DNA of 64,000 nucleotides from Ptiloglossa arizonensis. Its lineage: Eukaryota; Arthropoda; Insecta; Hymenoptera; Colletidae. The notes beneath the pieces were generated by a model, which saw nothing but the letters and a program-made list of their open reading frames with translations, searched no databases and was not told where the DNA came from. Below, one piece after another: positions 37,195 through 49,685 of the stretch. The translations under genes were made by a program, and so were the position numbers. Positions within the stretch are counted from its first letter, which is position 1. The number at the start of each line of letters is the position of its first letter. The stretch covers positions 17,534,001-17,598,000 of the forward strand of contig NC_135055.1 in NCBI RefSeq assembly GCF_051014685.1, written 5' to 3'.

Positions 37195-37510
37195 AAAGGG
37201 GGCCCCATACCGCCCCCTCGGTCCACCCTGATGTATTTTTCGCGGGCCATGGGTAGAATTATACGTGTAAATAAGAATGGGAAGCTTCTGAGGGAAGCAG
37301 AACTTTTCAGTGGGTCGAGAAGAATATTACCGGGAGCTCGTGGACCCTTCCTGTGGACCATTTTGTGTTTTTCGAGGGCCACGAGTGGAAGTATACGTGT
37401 AAACGAAAATGAACTTTTGAAAATTTTCTGAGAAGCTTTTCAGTGGGTCGAGAAAAATATTACTGAGGGCTTGTTGATCCCCCAGTGGGCCTTCTGTGTA
37501 TTTCTATGTA
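37195..37510. repeat. ~133-bp tandem repeat, 2.3 copies
   Basis: 'gggcca' blocks at 37244 and 37376, and 'tgggtcgaga' at 37311 and 37444, give a spacing of 132-133 bp. A third partial copy ends near 37505 ('gtgggccttctgtgtatttct'). Confidence 0.85.
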
Positions 37511-38289
37511 AAATTTGACTTTCGAATCGTCTTAAAATTGATAAAAAGGACATTTAAGTAACTTCTGTTATTAAATATTTAATAGGGTTAAATTTGAACG
37601 ATTTAAGTGTCAGAATATAAGACGCTCGACAAATTTATAAAGCTCTCATCAATGTTCACCGATTCGCATTTAATATTCAAATTTACTCGTGGAACGATAA
37701 TATACTTTACGTACCTCGTGTTCACACTGTTCTCGATTCGTGAATTTCAAATACCCTCGGTGTATTAATTTACGGAGGAAAATTCGGGACGGAGGGACGA
37801 AACCGACGACGACGTTGCTCGACGACCATGAAATCGCGAAATGTTTCGAATACTTCGCTACAAGTGTCCCGTGACGACGAGAGCTAGGTGGAAAATGGGA
37901 ACTCGTTCTCGGAAACTTCTTCCACCGGCCAAGTCGGTTCTTTTGTGGATTCCAGCACAACTGCCAGAGAGCAGTGGAAGCCAGAGTAAGTGCGTGCGAG
38001 GATTGAGTTCGCTTCAGAAATCGAAACTGTCTTCGTTGTAGGGCACGTGCATAAATTGGGGCCTCTGGACGTGTACACAACTCGTTTCGATTGTTGCGTA
38101 CGACTAAGAATCGTAACCGTGGTTTCTCACCGGGTACGGGCTGGTTTCCAAGAATCCGTGTACAATTCATGAAAGGAAACATCCAAAAACGACCATCGTT
38201 TCCCACGTTCTCCAAAGAACCTTTGGAACCATCTTTGTACCACGAAAAAAGATCGATTAATATTGCAGCAGCTGACAATTAAAAGACAG
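37511..38289. other. non-coding, no gene supported
   Basis: Unique DNA with overlapping open frames on both strands (37670-38278). No domain or splice-consistent exon was recognised. Confidence 0.45.
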
Positions 38290-39065
38290 TGAAATGGCAG
38301 AAAGAATACTAGTTGTGAGCATCTGATGGAGATAAAGTTAAGTATATTTTGAAAGAAACATCACCTTCCAATATCAGCTGTCGAGTAAACTGGTCTAGTT
38401 GATGTGTACCATAGGATGATAGCCAAATGACAGAGAGAATGCTAGTTGTGAACATCTGGTGGAGATTTAAGTTAAGTATATTTTGAAACAAACATCACTT
38501 TTCAATATCAGCTGTTGAGTAAACTGGTCTAGTTGATCTGTACCATAGGATGATAGCCAAATGGCAGAGAGAATGCTAGTTGTGAACATCTGGTGGAGAT
38601 TTAAGTTAAGTATATTTTGAAACAAACATCACTTTTCAATATCAGCTGTTGAGTAAACTGGTCTAGTTGATCTGTACCATAGGATGATAGCCAAATGGCA
38701 GAGAGAATGCTAGTTGTGAACATCTGGTGGAGATTTAAGTTAAGTATATTTCGAAACAAACATCACTTTTCAATATCAGCTGTTGAGTAAACTGGTCTAG
38801 TTGATCTGTACCATAGGATGATAGCCAAATGGCAGAGAGAATACTAGTTGTGAACATCTGGTGGAGATTTAAGTTAAGTATATTTCGAAACAAACATCAC
38901 CTTCCAATATCAGCTGTCGGGTAAACTGATCCGGCTGATCCGAACCATCGACAGATAGCGAAATGGCATAGAGAATACAAGTCGTGAATATTCGGTAGAC
39001 ATTTAAGTGAAATATATTTTGAGATAAACACCACCTTCCAATATCAGCTGCCACAGAACTCCCTT
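38290..39065. repeat. 134-bp tandem array, about 5.7 copies
   Basis: 'aaatggcagagagaatgctag' or a variant recurs every 134 bp from 38291 (for example 38425 to 38559 is exactly 134). Units share 'aacatctggtggagattt', 'aagttaagtatatt' and 'aatatcagctgt'. The three middle units are almost identical and the two outer ones are clearly diverged, as expected if unequal exchange homogenises the centre. The array begins about 120 bp beyond the stop codon of the minus-strand gene, so it lies on that gene's downstream (3') side. Confidence 0.96.
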
Positions 39066-39187
39066 CCACCTGGCTACTTTACTTTTATGCCTCGCCGGTG
39101 CATCGCTTCGCTATTTGTATAAATTCGGTTATTGGAGTAAGACAACTATGGAATATTTCTTCTCGAGAGCATCGAGTACTCCAGACT

Positions 39188-39459
39188 TCATAAACGTCTC
39201 CGACGCAACTGCTCGCCGTAGAGTCCTTGATATCCCACGGGATTCGCCTTATCGATTTCCCTGAATCTAATGAAATTTGCGACTGTCTCTTCGACGCTGT
39301 CGCTTCCGATCTGTGGAGACCACTTGAACCCAAATATCGCCGGGTTCTCACCTTGACCAAGCTTTCCACGTGGTAGTTCGATAATAAAATCCACCTGAAC
39401 GTTCCGACGGGCCGAGAATTGAACGATGTCTGTGATATCGAATTGCATCGATGAACAAT
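39188..39459 (-). CDS. terminal exon of an unrecognised protein gene
   Basis: On the minus strand an acceptor (..gattgataag) at 39461-39460 opens an exon that joins in phase with the exon ending at 40181. The split codon becomes GAT (Asp), and 89 further residues follow to a TGA at 39190-39188. The translation is compositionally normal: a hydrophobic stretch QVDFIIELP near residue 21, a Gly-rich turn LGQGENPAIFGFKW near 33-46, an acidic segment DSVEETVANFIRF, and a basic end LRRRRL. I do not recognise the family. The short basic tail could be a nuclear or ER signal, but that is a guess. The acceptor has a weak pyrimidine tract, which lowers confidence. A 134-bp tandem array begins about 120 bp downstream of the stop codon. 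Confidence 0.5.
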
Positions 39460-40180
39460 CTTATCAATCTTTGGAGAAAATTTACGAGTTGTCGCGCGAT
39501 CGGTTAAAGTGACGTAGAACTACTCAAGAACACTAAACTCTTACTTCGAAAACATCTTTAGTAAGATATTCGTTAATCTGACCAATAACGAGGTGAACTC
39601 TGACGACTCGATTATTCCAAATACGTTCTATTTGTAATTTAATAATTACGCGTTGCACGAACGAGAAACATTTCCATCGAATTATTGACACAGTTTCTAA
39701 GTAAAATACATTAAACCGACCAACCGACTGTTCCAAATAAATATATCAAGCCTGGATTACAGTCCTCTTGATACGTTCGGACGATAAAATGAAAAACCAT
39801 CGGTGTCAAAAATATACGAATCCTTTGTCCAAACCATAGTTCGCTTCCTTTGTTTAAACGGAATATAAAATAGAAAGATCATTCGTGTGGAATATATTTG
39901 AGTCCACTTTATTCGTTCAGTCGGTACGTCGAAAAATCATCAGCACAGTATATGCGGACTTTCGAAACGAAAGTAAACACGAAATACTCTCCGGGCAAAA
40001 AAAAAGAAGAAAACAAGGGAAGTGAATGTAAAATACTCTCCAGGTTTTGATACCGCCTTGTTTACCAACAAAGACGGTACACGGTATCCGTGGTGGTTAA
40101 GCTGGAACCGGTCCAATGGCGAACAGGTGAGTGGGGTTTTTCGCGAGTCACCTGAGGGCGGATTATATCATCGTGCTCAC

Positions 40181-40403
40181 CGGATCCACGAAGCACTGTT
40201 TTATCGAGTTCGTCGAGCGTAATGTTCATCGGTCCAACAACAAATGGATCGGTGGTGTACACGGTAGGTTGGATTAATTGCAGAAACTGGCTTGCGTCCG
40301 CGGAGATTCGATTGGCCTGATTGCCCGTAGGCGTGACGTCTCCACGATTCACGCTTCGGACAACAAAGCTCCCCGGCTGGACTCCTCTGAGGATCGAAAG
40401 TGC
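40181..40403 (-). CDS. internal exon of the same unrecognised gene
   Basis: The exon is bounded on the minus strand by an acceptor (ttagtcacag, AG at 40405-40404) and a strong donor (CCG/GTGAGC, GT at 40180-40179). It holds 74 complete codons plus one base. An in-frame TAG just upstream of the acceptor fixes the left border. The product starts ALSILRGVQPGSFVV, continues through a polar Asn/Thr/Gly-rich stretch and ends TVLRGSG. It contains one N-glycosylation sequon (N-I-T). The intron to the next exon would be 721 bases. Upstream coding exons must exist because no start codon is present; I could not identify them. No family was recognised. Confidence 0.5.
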
Positions 40404-40405
40404 CT

Positions 40406-42580
40406 GTGACTAATGAATGGATTCACTGTGCGTCACTTCGTTCGAGGAAGGATCGGACCGGTTGGCCCGCGTGTATCTCCGTTTGAGCATCGTTGCTCTA
40501 CAGTGGTGGCTCTTGACCTCTCTAAGATCACGGCATTGTTTGGGAAGAGGATTCGTAGCTCTTATTCTTGGGCACGTGGCACAGTTTGGGGAAGAGTTGA
40601 GGAGTAACGTCGCGGACCGAGAGCTCGCTTCAACACCGTTTCAAACAAAGGAAACGGTCGAGGGTAACCAAATTTTCGCGAATCTACGAATCCTGGTGAT
40701 TACCAACGAAAAGTACCGGAAATTAAGCCGAACGAATTGTACATTTTCACGGTGTTCACTGAAGCATTCCTTCTTTTTTTCACGCGAGAGTGCATCTAGC
40801 TGTGCATTCAATGAGACTCGTTAGAGAAAATGGAACGAAAATACTGTCTACCTTCTTTGTGCGGAATTTCATTAAAATTTTCACAAATAACAAACTTTGA
40901 GAAGTTTGAGAAGATTTGTTAGAGATGGAAAGAAGGATCGATCTCTTCTGTACAGAATTCTTACAATTAAAAAATACACATTGGAGAAACCGAAGGAGTA
41001 GAATAGGCAATAATTACTTTCTCGAGGAAGACATAATTTCTCGACCATACTTCTATACTTGAATTTTAAATTCCATAAATATTTTTATCGAGATGAAATG
41101 AAATTCCACACCAGAAAAAAGGTAACAGCGTGGCGTCTTCTCGTAAAACACCGCGTGGCATTGTTGGGAACCCCTCGATATGGGAGCCCGCTTCGAAAAC
41201 GAGCCCTTTTAAATGCCCAGAATCGAGAGCTATCTTTCATGAATCCCTTATTCGATTCCCGGGTCTATCCTCCGCGGAAACTGAATCTCGCGCGAGAAAT
41301 TCTTTTGTCTGGGACGCCATATTGCTCCTTTTGTCGGCTTCGAAGGCCACTGATCTCACGGTTCTGTGAGCGAGCGGAGGCATCTTTGGAAATGAGAGTG
41401 GAGAAAACGGGATCATCGTGGCGAGGAAACGTAATTCCGGGCTGGATATTATACGATGGAAATGGATTCCTTCTGGCCAGGTGATTTTCGTGGCTCTGGT
41501 TTCTCAAGTCTAATCGATACGGTTATTTTTCTACATACACGGTACGGTCTTCGGGACTCGGGATGTCGGTAGGTCTCGATTAATGTGAATTGAAAATGTA
41601 CCGTATTCAATTCAGTAAGAATTCTAAAACGATACCAGATCGCATTTGTTTGAAATTTGTCATCGTGTATTGTATTCCTTTTGAATTGGAAACGATTCCT
41701 GTATTTCAAGTATTCGATTAGTACGAATTCACATTAATCGAAACCTACTTGTTCACTAATTGAGACCAATTGTTTAGATATTTGTAGATATTTTAAAGAA
41801 AATAATTCTACTGCTACGAATTACTCTTATTAGTTTACCGAGACACCGAATGAATCGAATTTTTCACAACGACAAAATTCGCTGGGGTCTGTCAGAAGGC
41901 AACTTAACCTATCTTGTTTCGACCCTCGCTTCATCGCGATAACGCCCACCGAGGTGAGTTGTAAGAAATACAGCAGAGGGCCGCATCCGAGGGTCGTAAA
42001 AAGATAGTAAATTAAAGGTATCTCCCTTAGGGTGAATGTACACAGGGGAGGTGTGTTCTTAAATAAAGTCAAGGTCGGTCGGTTACTTTTTCCGTTGCAA
42101 CCCACCGCGTCCTTGAATAAACTTTTCGTGACGATAAGAGGGAGAGAAAGGGGCGAGGAGGGTGGACGAGGGTTATCTCGAGGACATACCCGATGGTTGG
42201 ACGAGGAGGAACTTTGTATCGAGATAGAGGCACCAGAACTCGGGGGGAATGGGGTCGTATGGTCCTCCGGTGACGAGTGCTATCTTTAATTGAGATCTTT
42301 GAGACAACTTAACACCTTGGGTCTTGCGCGTCGTATTTACATCCCGATGTGACCATCGTGCACACTCTCGGAAATTACAAATGCGTCTTTTAGGAATGGA
42401 AGATGACAATTCGGTGAAAGTGGACCTCTGGAAATATTTAACAATTTAATTCAACTCTCTCTCTTTCGAGGGAAGAATTATTTCGTTTGGGAAAGATGGA
42501 AGCTCGAATTGACGTTGTCGCTTTCTCCTCTTTAAATATTCTCGTCTTCGAACGCCTTGATATTAAGCTTTCAATTTTAA
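40406..42580. other. non-coding or intron; upstream exons of the minus gene not found
   Basis: If the exon at 40181-40403 is real, this stretch should be intron or contain earlier exons. The minus strand near 40630-40520 is open with protein-like sequence for about 30 codons before a stop, but without matching splice sites in phase. Plus frames at 40413-40824 and 41059-41484 lack domains. Confidence 0.4.
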
Positions 42581-43210
42581 GAAAATTGAAAAAAATATCG
42601 ACTTTAAACTTCTCTTCAAATATTTTTTCTATTCGTGAACTTTTGGTATCGTCGTGCCTTCGTCACTACGTCTCGACAAATTTTTAAAAACTGCACCCAA
42701 GGAAAAAGAAAATGGTATTCATTTCTCGACGTTACCTCTCTTCGAATATTTTTTCCATTCGTGAACTTTCGTCATTGAACGTCTCGACAAATTTTTAAAA
42801 ACTGCACCCGAAGAAAAAGAAAAAGATATCCTTTCCTCGATGTTTCACTCTTCGAATATGTTTTCCATTCGTCAACACTTCAGCACGGTCGTACTTTCGT
42901 CATTGAACGTCTCGACAAATTTTTAAAAACCGCACCCAAAGAAAAAGAAAAAAATATCCATTCCTCGACGTTTCACTCTTCGAATAATATTTTTTCCATT
43001 CGTGAACACTTCAGCACGGTCGTACTTTCGTCATTGAACGTCTCGACAAATTTTTAAACACTGCACCAAAAAAGAAAAAAAGAAAAAAGAAAGAAAAAGA
43101 TATCCATTTCTCGACGTTCCTCTCTTGGAATATTTTTTCCATTCGTGAACGTTTCAGCCCGGTCGTGCTTTCGTCGCTGAACGTCTCGACAAATTTAAAA
43201 AAGAGACGCA
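42580..43210. repeat. ~111-143 bp tandem array, 5 copies
   Basis: 'gtctcgacaaattt' recurs at about 42670, 42781, 42909, 43040 and 43183. It is followed by 'ttaaaaactgcaccc.aagaaaaag' and 'tcctcgacgttt..tcttcgaatattttttccattcgtgaac'. Unit length grows along the array through A-rich expansion (gaaaaagaaaaaa) and insertion of 'cacttcagcacggtcgta'. Confidence 0.92.
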
Positions 43211-43867
43211 CGAAAAGACTAGAGAGAAAATCGATTCCTTGACACGGAAAAGGTGTTCCCCCGCCTGAACAACGCGATTCATCCTGCTCGTGAGCGCGTG
43301 ACATTAAGCAACGCCCATTTCTCCAAAGGGACAGTTGCTTACAGCTCCAACGTTTCGCATAAGCCGACCGTAATGCTTCTCGTATTACGTATTAATGCCA
43401 GACCGTGCGCTTTCCTCGTTTCCACGTTTATTTCGCGTTCGCTGACGCAACGGTGAAAGTATATAATAAGAGTACGAGCATAATCGATTAGCTTGGCTCT
43501 GGACGTTGTTTCCTCGTGGTGCTCGCTCGGGGTAACGCTCTCCGCGACGTCCGGTACGCTCAGGAAATTTTCGGACGTCGTGACGCCGGAACTCAGATTG
43601 CAAAACTGTCGCAACGTTGTTGCGCGTCTTTTCCATCGGTGAGGGCTCGTGCGCACACCGACTCGTCTCGTGCTCTTTCGGTCGTGTAATTACCGTTGTT
43701 TCGGCCGTTGATGCGACTTGACGGCCGGCAACATCCTTTAATTTAGCGGCCAGGCAATGCTAGAATTTCCGCGAAATTCGCGGAAACAACTACTTTCGTT
43801 CCGTGGAATTTCGCCTTGTTTTCTCGGCGTACGGTCGAATTAATGTTTCGAGTAACGTCACTGGAAC
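43211..43867. other. non-coding, no gene supported
   Basis: CpG-rich unique DNA. Frames on both strands at 43253-43656 have no recognisable domain. Confidence 0.45.
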
Positions 43868-44492
43868 GTGCTGCTCGACCAGGGATTTCAAATTACAAAA
43901 CTAATTTATTCTCCTATATTTTTATTATCCGGAGAAAGAAGCGTCGAGCAGAAATATCAAAGGCTTTTGTTCACCTGGTTCACCTGCTTCGATTCTTGAG
44001 CGACCAGGGATTTCAAATTACAAAACTAATTTATTCTCCTATATTTTTATTATCCGGAGAAAGAATCGTCGAGCAGAAATATCAAAGACTTTAGTTCACC
44101 TGGTTCACCTGGTTCAGCTGGTTCGATTCTTCATCGACCAGGGATTTGAAATTACAAAATTAATTTAGTCTCCTGTTTTTCTATTGCCTGGAGAAAGAAT
44201 CGTCGGACAGAAATATCAAAGACTTTTGTTCACCTGGTTCACCTGCTTCGATTCTTCATCGACCAGGGATTTCAAATTACAAAATTAATTTATTCTCCTG
44301 TTTTTATATTGCCTGGAGAAAGAATCGTCGAGCAGAAATATCAAAGACTTTTGTACACCTGGTTCACCTGCTTCGATTCTTCATCGACCAGGGATTTCAA
44401 ATTACAAAATTAATTTATTCTCCTGTTTTTATATTGCCTGAAGAAAGAATCGTCGAGCAGAAATATCAAAGAGTTTTGTTCACCTGGTTTAC
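43868..44492. repeat. ~125-bp tandem array, 5 copies, rich in CACCTG E-boxes
   Basis: 'cgaccagggattt' lies at 43876, 44001, 44135, 44260 and 44385 (spacing 125, 134, 125, 125). Each of the first four units contains CACCTG-GTT-CACCTG, two E-boxes 9 bp apart; the second unit adds CAGCTG. The last unit keeps one. In total there are nine CACCTG words (CAGGTG on the other strand), at 43972, 43981, 44097, 44106, 44231, 44240, 44356, 44365 and 44481. Confidence 0.95.
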
Positions 44493-45864
44493 TCGCTCGA
44501 TCGAAAACACGACTTTTGGAGAAAATACAGAAACAATTTTTTAAGTGAAACTTGACGTTCTTCGAGGGAAGCATTAAGAGAGAAACTTTTTCGTATTTTT
44601 ATGTTTATCAAAAATTTGGTAAATAAAAGTATCCAAGACCGTAATTTTCTTGGGTCATCGGAATCCGATGTCGAATGTGCGAACTGTGCGTTTTGAAGTA
44701 TAAATTTTATCATTACCAATTAAAAAGTTCAATGGAGTCCTCCTCGTCCCTTAATATTTCAATTCAATTTATATAACTCGGGGAGCTTACGCGGTCATTT
44801 AATTAAGAGACTTTGTAAGCCAATATATTAAACGAAGAATAATGAAAGTGATTGTATAAACGTGAAACGAAAACGGAACGGATAATAAACGGAACGCGAA
44901 TCGGCCTCGATAAATTCGGGCTATTGATTTACAATATTAACTTCCACCGATGGAAAATTAAAGTACATCTCCCCGCGTATATCGTGACTCGCAGATGCCC
45001 TGATTCACTTCGCTTAAAGTTGAGGAAATAATAATCCCCGTTGAAGTTCCTTTCTGCATAAAACCGTTAAAAATCTACTCCGAATTCCTATTCAGGTCAA
45101 ATTAAATATTTCAATTGCGGTAAATACGGTCGAAGAATTCTCTCCGAAGGTAGAGTCGCAGAATTGAAATGCAGACCGATCGGTAAGTTAATTGCTCATT
45201 AAGTCTCTATGGAAATTAATAATCCTCATCGTTCGTTTCCCCAACGCTCTTATTCGGTCTCTAAGTGGAAGATAACTTCTCTCTGTCTATTAAAACCTTC
45301 TGTCGTGCTTTTCTCCGTTTCGATTAATCCCTCTCAGCCTGGAATCGATACATCTCTCTCTCTCACACCTGAACCCTGAATTCCGAGAGAAAATATCCAG
45401 GAGTCAAACACACCTTGGTCCGAGTCAACAGCCAAATTGGCTGCAACGTGGCACCGTTAAGTGGTCTAGTTACCGTTTATTTAACCAGTCTACGTTCACG
45501 GGAGTTGGTTCTCCATTAGTCGACAATTTCGGTGGCAATCATTGGTGGTTCGTTTCGATGAGCAGAGGAACGCGGACTCTAGTTTCTTACCGGTGTGTAA
45601 TTATTGTTGTCCGGGGCTCGTTGATGTATCGCGGTGGCCAGCGGCCACGTGTTTTCTGCCATCGCGCCAATATTTTTTGTTCACGTTCGCGGACGTACGT
45701 TTCCGTTTTTCTTCGCGTTCGCTCGTTAGGCTGGAAAAATCGTCGGTCTTTCCACCCCCTAACGCGCCTGTCGCGCGTTTTGCTTTCTGGGAGGGGTGGT
45801 TCACGGAAGACACGAGATACGAGCGTTCAACTCTCGTTAATCGTGCTTCTTGCCGAGGCTACCT
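44493..45864. other. non-coding, no gene supported
   Basis: AT-rich unique DNA to about 45380, with TAAT-containing words (for example 'catttaattaagag' near 44796), then CpG-rich. Overlapping plus frames at 45542-45982 show no domain. A short (CT)n run lies near 45353-45364. Confidence 0.45.
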
Positions 45865-46560
45865 TGCCTCGTATTTCGAAGAACAGATTGAGAAATTTTG
45901 TTTTGAGCGACCACTAGTTCTAGGGTTGTACAATCATCGTGGATTCTTTTCCTTTGAGAGTGGAGATGTAATTGGTCGCTAGAGTAGGAAAATAATCTTT
46001 GGAAAATTTGAGTAATAAAGGTAAAATATGCTACGTTGACTTGCATTTCGAAGGACAGATTGAGAAATTTTGTTTTGAGCGACCACTAGTTGTAGGGTTG
46101 TACAATCATCGCGGCTTCTTTTCCTTTGAGAGTGGAGATGTAATTGGTCACTAGAGTAGGAAAATAATCTTTGGAAAATTTGAGTAATAAAAATAAAATA
46201 TGCCACGTTGCCTTGCATTTCGAAGGACAGATTGAAAAATTTAATTTTGAGCGACCACTAGTTGTAGGGTTGTACAATCATCGTGGCTTCTTTCCCTTTG
46301 AGAGTGGAGATGTAATTGGTCACTAGGATAGGAAAACAATCTTTGGAAAATTTGAGCAATAAAGATAAAAATTTCACTTAAAATACTTTTCGGTGGAAAT
46401 ACAACTGGGATAGGAAAGATTCGGTAAAAGAAAAATGTCTTCTTTTAGAACCGGTTTCCATGAAGGAAGAATCTTTGAGGAGAACCGAGAACTGCATTTA
46501 AAATCTTTCTTACGCCACGTTGCCTTGCATTTGGAAAGACGGACTGTGAAATGAATTTTT
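45865..46560. repeat. ~162-172 bp tandem array, 3 copies plus degenerate pieces
   Basis: 'acagattga' lies at about 45893, 46055 and 46227. It is followed by 'gagcgaccactagtt(g)tagggttgtacaatcatcg', 'tttgagagtggagatgtaattggtc' and 'aatctttggaaaatttgag'. A degenerate piece ('acgccacgttgccttgcattt') appears near 46512. Minus frames 45837-46277 repeat with the array. Confidence 0.93.
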
Positions 46561-48214
46561 CAGCGACGCTTATGAACGTCTTTTCATGCGAGAAAAATAA
46601 TTCACGACAAAGAAATTCCATCGACGAGTTAATGTTGCTTCAACGAAGCCTGTGAATCGGGTAAGAAAAGTTGTGCCAGAATTGCGGTGTTCTCTTAAGG
46701 GGCAAAGATCAAATAACGACCGCAACTCAAAATCTCTGCCTCTGACGTTTCCAAGTATCGTTAACTGTTTTCTCTCCCAACCACGTATATGCAGACAATT
46801 GTGTCTTCGAGAGAAGTGGCCATTTTCTTGGAAAAAGAGCTGACTTCTCTCAAGGAACTCTAAGACTACGAAGACTGGCACGAAGAACGGTACACTTAGA
46901 CTTCTTTCTCCGGGGCAATGCCTTGGGGCCATTTAAGGTATTTCGCAATGCATCTCTTGGTTTCGCAGAAGTAAAGAAAGAAATCCAGAACCTTCGTTCG
47001 AACCTAATTCTCTCGCAGACAAATTGGTGCGCGCTATTTGTCTCGAATCGAAACGAACTGCTTGCACCGGATTGTGGAAAATACAGAAACGAAGTAACAA
47101 TATTAGCAGCAAATACTCCGAATCTCGAAATAAGTTACAGTCGCAGAATAAAATAATATTCTCTCAAGATTATATAATTGGTGTTACGTGGCTTTGCTTA
47201 AATTATTAAGCAATCGTAGTTAACGACTACCTGATATTTCGCTAGACGTATATCTTAAATATATTAATCTCAGTTTCGCTTAAAATTTTCTACAAACTGA
47301 AATTTAAGTATTAGATTGAACATCCAAGTGGTCAAATTTAGTACACTTCGTTACTGAACTTATAATTTTTCTTTTCTTTTATTTATATTAATATTCCACC
47401 TGTTTTATTTCATGCAAGGTGCATGAACAATCTATCGTCCTATTCGAGATATTATTGCAAAAACGAGTGGACGTGAGTTACTTACAATTACATTGTAATT
47501 AATTACAATGTTTAACGTTTCGAAATTTTCGTAAAGTGTTCCATTCGATGCACTCGACGGTGCATCGCGAAGAATTTTCGATCAGTCTCTCGATAAGTGA
47601 ACAGTTCTCAATAATTCTGTACCGTGAGTTCGTCCAAGTTTCATAACCGTTTCGCGATTCCGTTCTCCAAATGATAATTCGAACTTTCCGCTAAACGACC
47701 GCTATACGTCTTTGAATCTTCGCACGAGGTGGTTAATAGTTTATTAATTTTCCAGAGAGCATTACGCGATGGAAATCGTCGACGTTACATGTACATCCGT
47801 TCCAGCGTCGATGTAATCGCGGCTCGTGCTCAGAACGCAACCGTATCATTATTTATGAAAATAATATCCTGGCTAATGGTCTAAATACGTGCTTATCGCT
47901 CACGCAACTATATTTCACGGTTAACGCGCGGCGATCGCGGTCGAATCAGTAGATTCGTGCCAGCTGACGCCTCTACGAACGCAACCTATTGCTTCGCGCG
48001 CAACTGATTGCCACGAGTTTTTCGATAACCACGCGGCCAAACGAATCTGTCGATAATTTAATTTCACTCTTATTGCGAGCGTGCTGTTACGACACTAATA
48101 CGCTTCGCGAGGCTTATCCATTTGGTCGAACGTTTCGATGAACCACCACGAAAGACAACAACAACGGTCCGGTTTTTTTTTGGTGAAATCGTTTGTCTCC
48201 ATCCAGACGAAATT
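46561..48214. other. non-coding, no gene supported
   Basis: Unique DNA. The minus frame 46570-46932 overlaps a plus frame and has no family. AT-rich sequence from 47150 to 47500 includes the palindrome 'attacattgtaattaattacaatg' region near 47488-47510. CpG-rich sequence at 47880-48070 is regulatory-looking, without a specific motif. Confidence 0.4.
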
Positions 48215-48590
48215 GAATCGATAATTTTACTCGATTCAACGAAACGGAATCGGATCCCCGCTAGAAGAATAATTTCTCTACAATAGAACGACTTGGAATA
48301 GTCGAAAAAAAATTAATTTTCCTCGAACGGACGACGCGGAATCATCACAGGACAGAAAATATATATTAGATTATTCTCGATAGTTATAAATGTCATCAAT
48401 TGCGCGAACAAAATAATTCTTCCGCGATCGAGTGAAACGGAATCATCGCCACAAACGGAATAATTTATTCCCGATCGGATGAAATGGAATCGTCCCCACG
48501 GAGAGGTTCTGTTCAATTCCGTGTAATCGGAGGATCATTGTATTCAGGTTAACGGACGTGGATCAAATTCGATGAAACCGGATCACATCC
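48215..48590. repeat. irregular degenerate repeat containing GAAACGGAATC
   Basis: 'gaaacggaatc' or close variants occur at 48241, about 48334, 48434 and 48481, and as 'gaaaccggatc' near 48573. Spacings are irregular (about 95, 98, 47 and 92), so this is a decayed array rather than a clean one. Confidence 0.5.
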
Positions 48591-49299
48591 TGTACTATAA
48601 TTAAAACAAAGGGGACCACGTAGCGAACGAATTCTGTAAATAACTTTCATCGAAATTGAAACAAGACAATCGTTGAAACGGTCAGGTTGATATAAACGAT
48701 GAAAGAACAGGGAAGACTCTCGAGGAGGCTGTTCCCTTTTATTCACTTCCTTCGTGAATAAAAGAAGTAAACAATCCACAGCGAGATCCGCTAAGTGCAA
48801 ACTCGCGAGCCTGCACGGCCGATGAATATTCAAATTCACTTTTTTAGAGAACCAAGTCTCCGTTCTCGACTTATTTTTACGCGCAGAATCGCCAACACTT
48901 TCGGAATTTTTTTTTGGTACCAACTACGAGACTGTCTGTATACATAATTCGGAGCCTACGTAGTGTCCACTGGAGCTTTCTAAAATTTCGCATCCGGGCT
49001 GAGAGTTCGCTGTTCCGTTGGCTCATGGCGGCTCCGGAGCTCCGAGTGGGTTCACGGTTGCATTTAAATAATAAATACGGGTACACCGTCGCAGGAAAAC
49101 TCGAGTCGACCGAGCCATCGTTTATCGGATGTTCCACGTAACGCTGGAACACCTGTGGCGGCGGAAGTGTATCATCCAGCAGAGATTCCGGACGTTAGGA
49201 ATCCGTGGAATGCGGGGGAGAGATTTTGAAATCGTAAGTAGGAACGATTCTTCGATACGTTCGATTTTGTTCGACCTCGACCTGTAGAATCCTCGAGCG
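48591..49299. other. non-coding, no gene supported
   Basis: Unique DNA. Overlapping short frames on both strands (48549-49152) have no recognisable domain or good splice context. Confidence 0.4.
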
Positions 49300-49685
49300 T
49301 TGCAATGAACGCGATATCAGTGTGAAATTTAGCTTAGAATTTTATTCCAGGTGGATTTGAACGAATGATGATTCGACTGGGTGAGTTCAATGACAGATGA
49401 ACGAGTGTCGAATTACTGTAAGAAATATACCATCGATACGTTGCATTAAACAAGATATCATAATCAGTGACTTAGCACAGAAATTTATTCCACGTGGATT
49501 TGAACGAGTAATACTTAAACTTGGTGAGTTCAATGACTGATCAACGCGTGTCTAAGTATCGTGTAAAAGTTGAAGTCGAAATTGAATATCATTGTGACGT
49601 ACACTCGAATTTTATTCCACGTGGATTTAAACGAATGATAATTCAACTCGGTGAGTTCAATGCTCGTGGAATTTGTATTAGCGAG
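49300..49685. repeat. ~127-143 bp tandem array, 3 copies
   Basis: 'gtggatttga/aacga' lies at 49351, 49494 and 49621, each preceded by 'ttattcca' and followed by 'attc/aaact.ggtgagttcaatg'. The first copy is the most diverged. Confidence 0.88.

Noticed and set aside
37670..38278. 202-codon minus-strand frame
   Set aside because: Open frames exist on both strands over the same interval; no domain and no splice-consistent borders.
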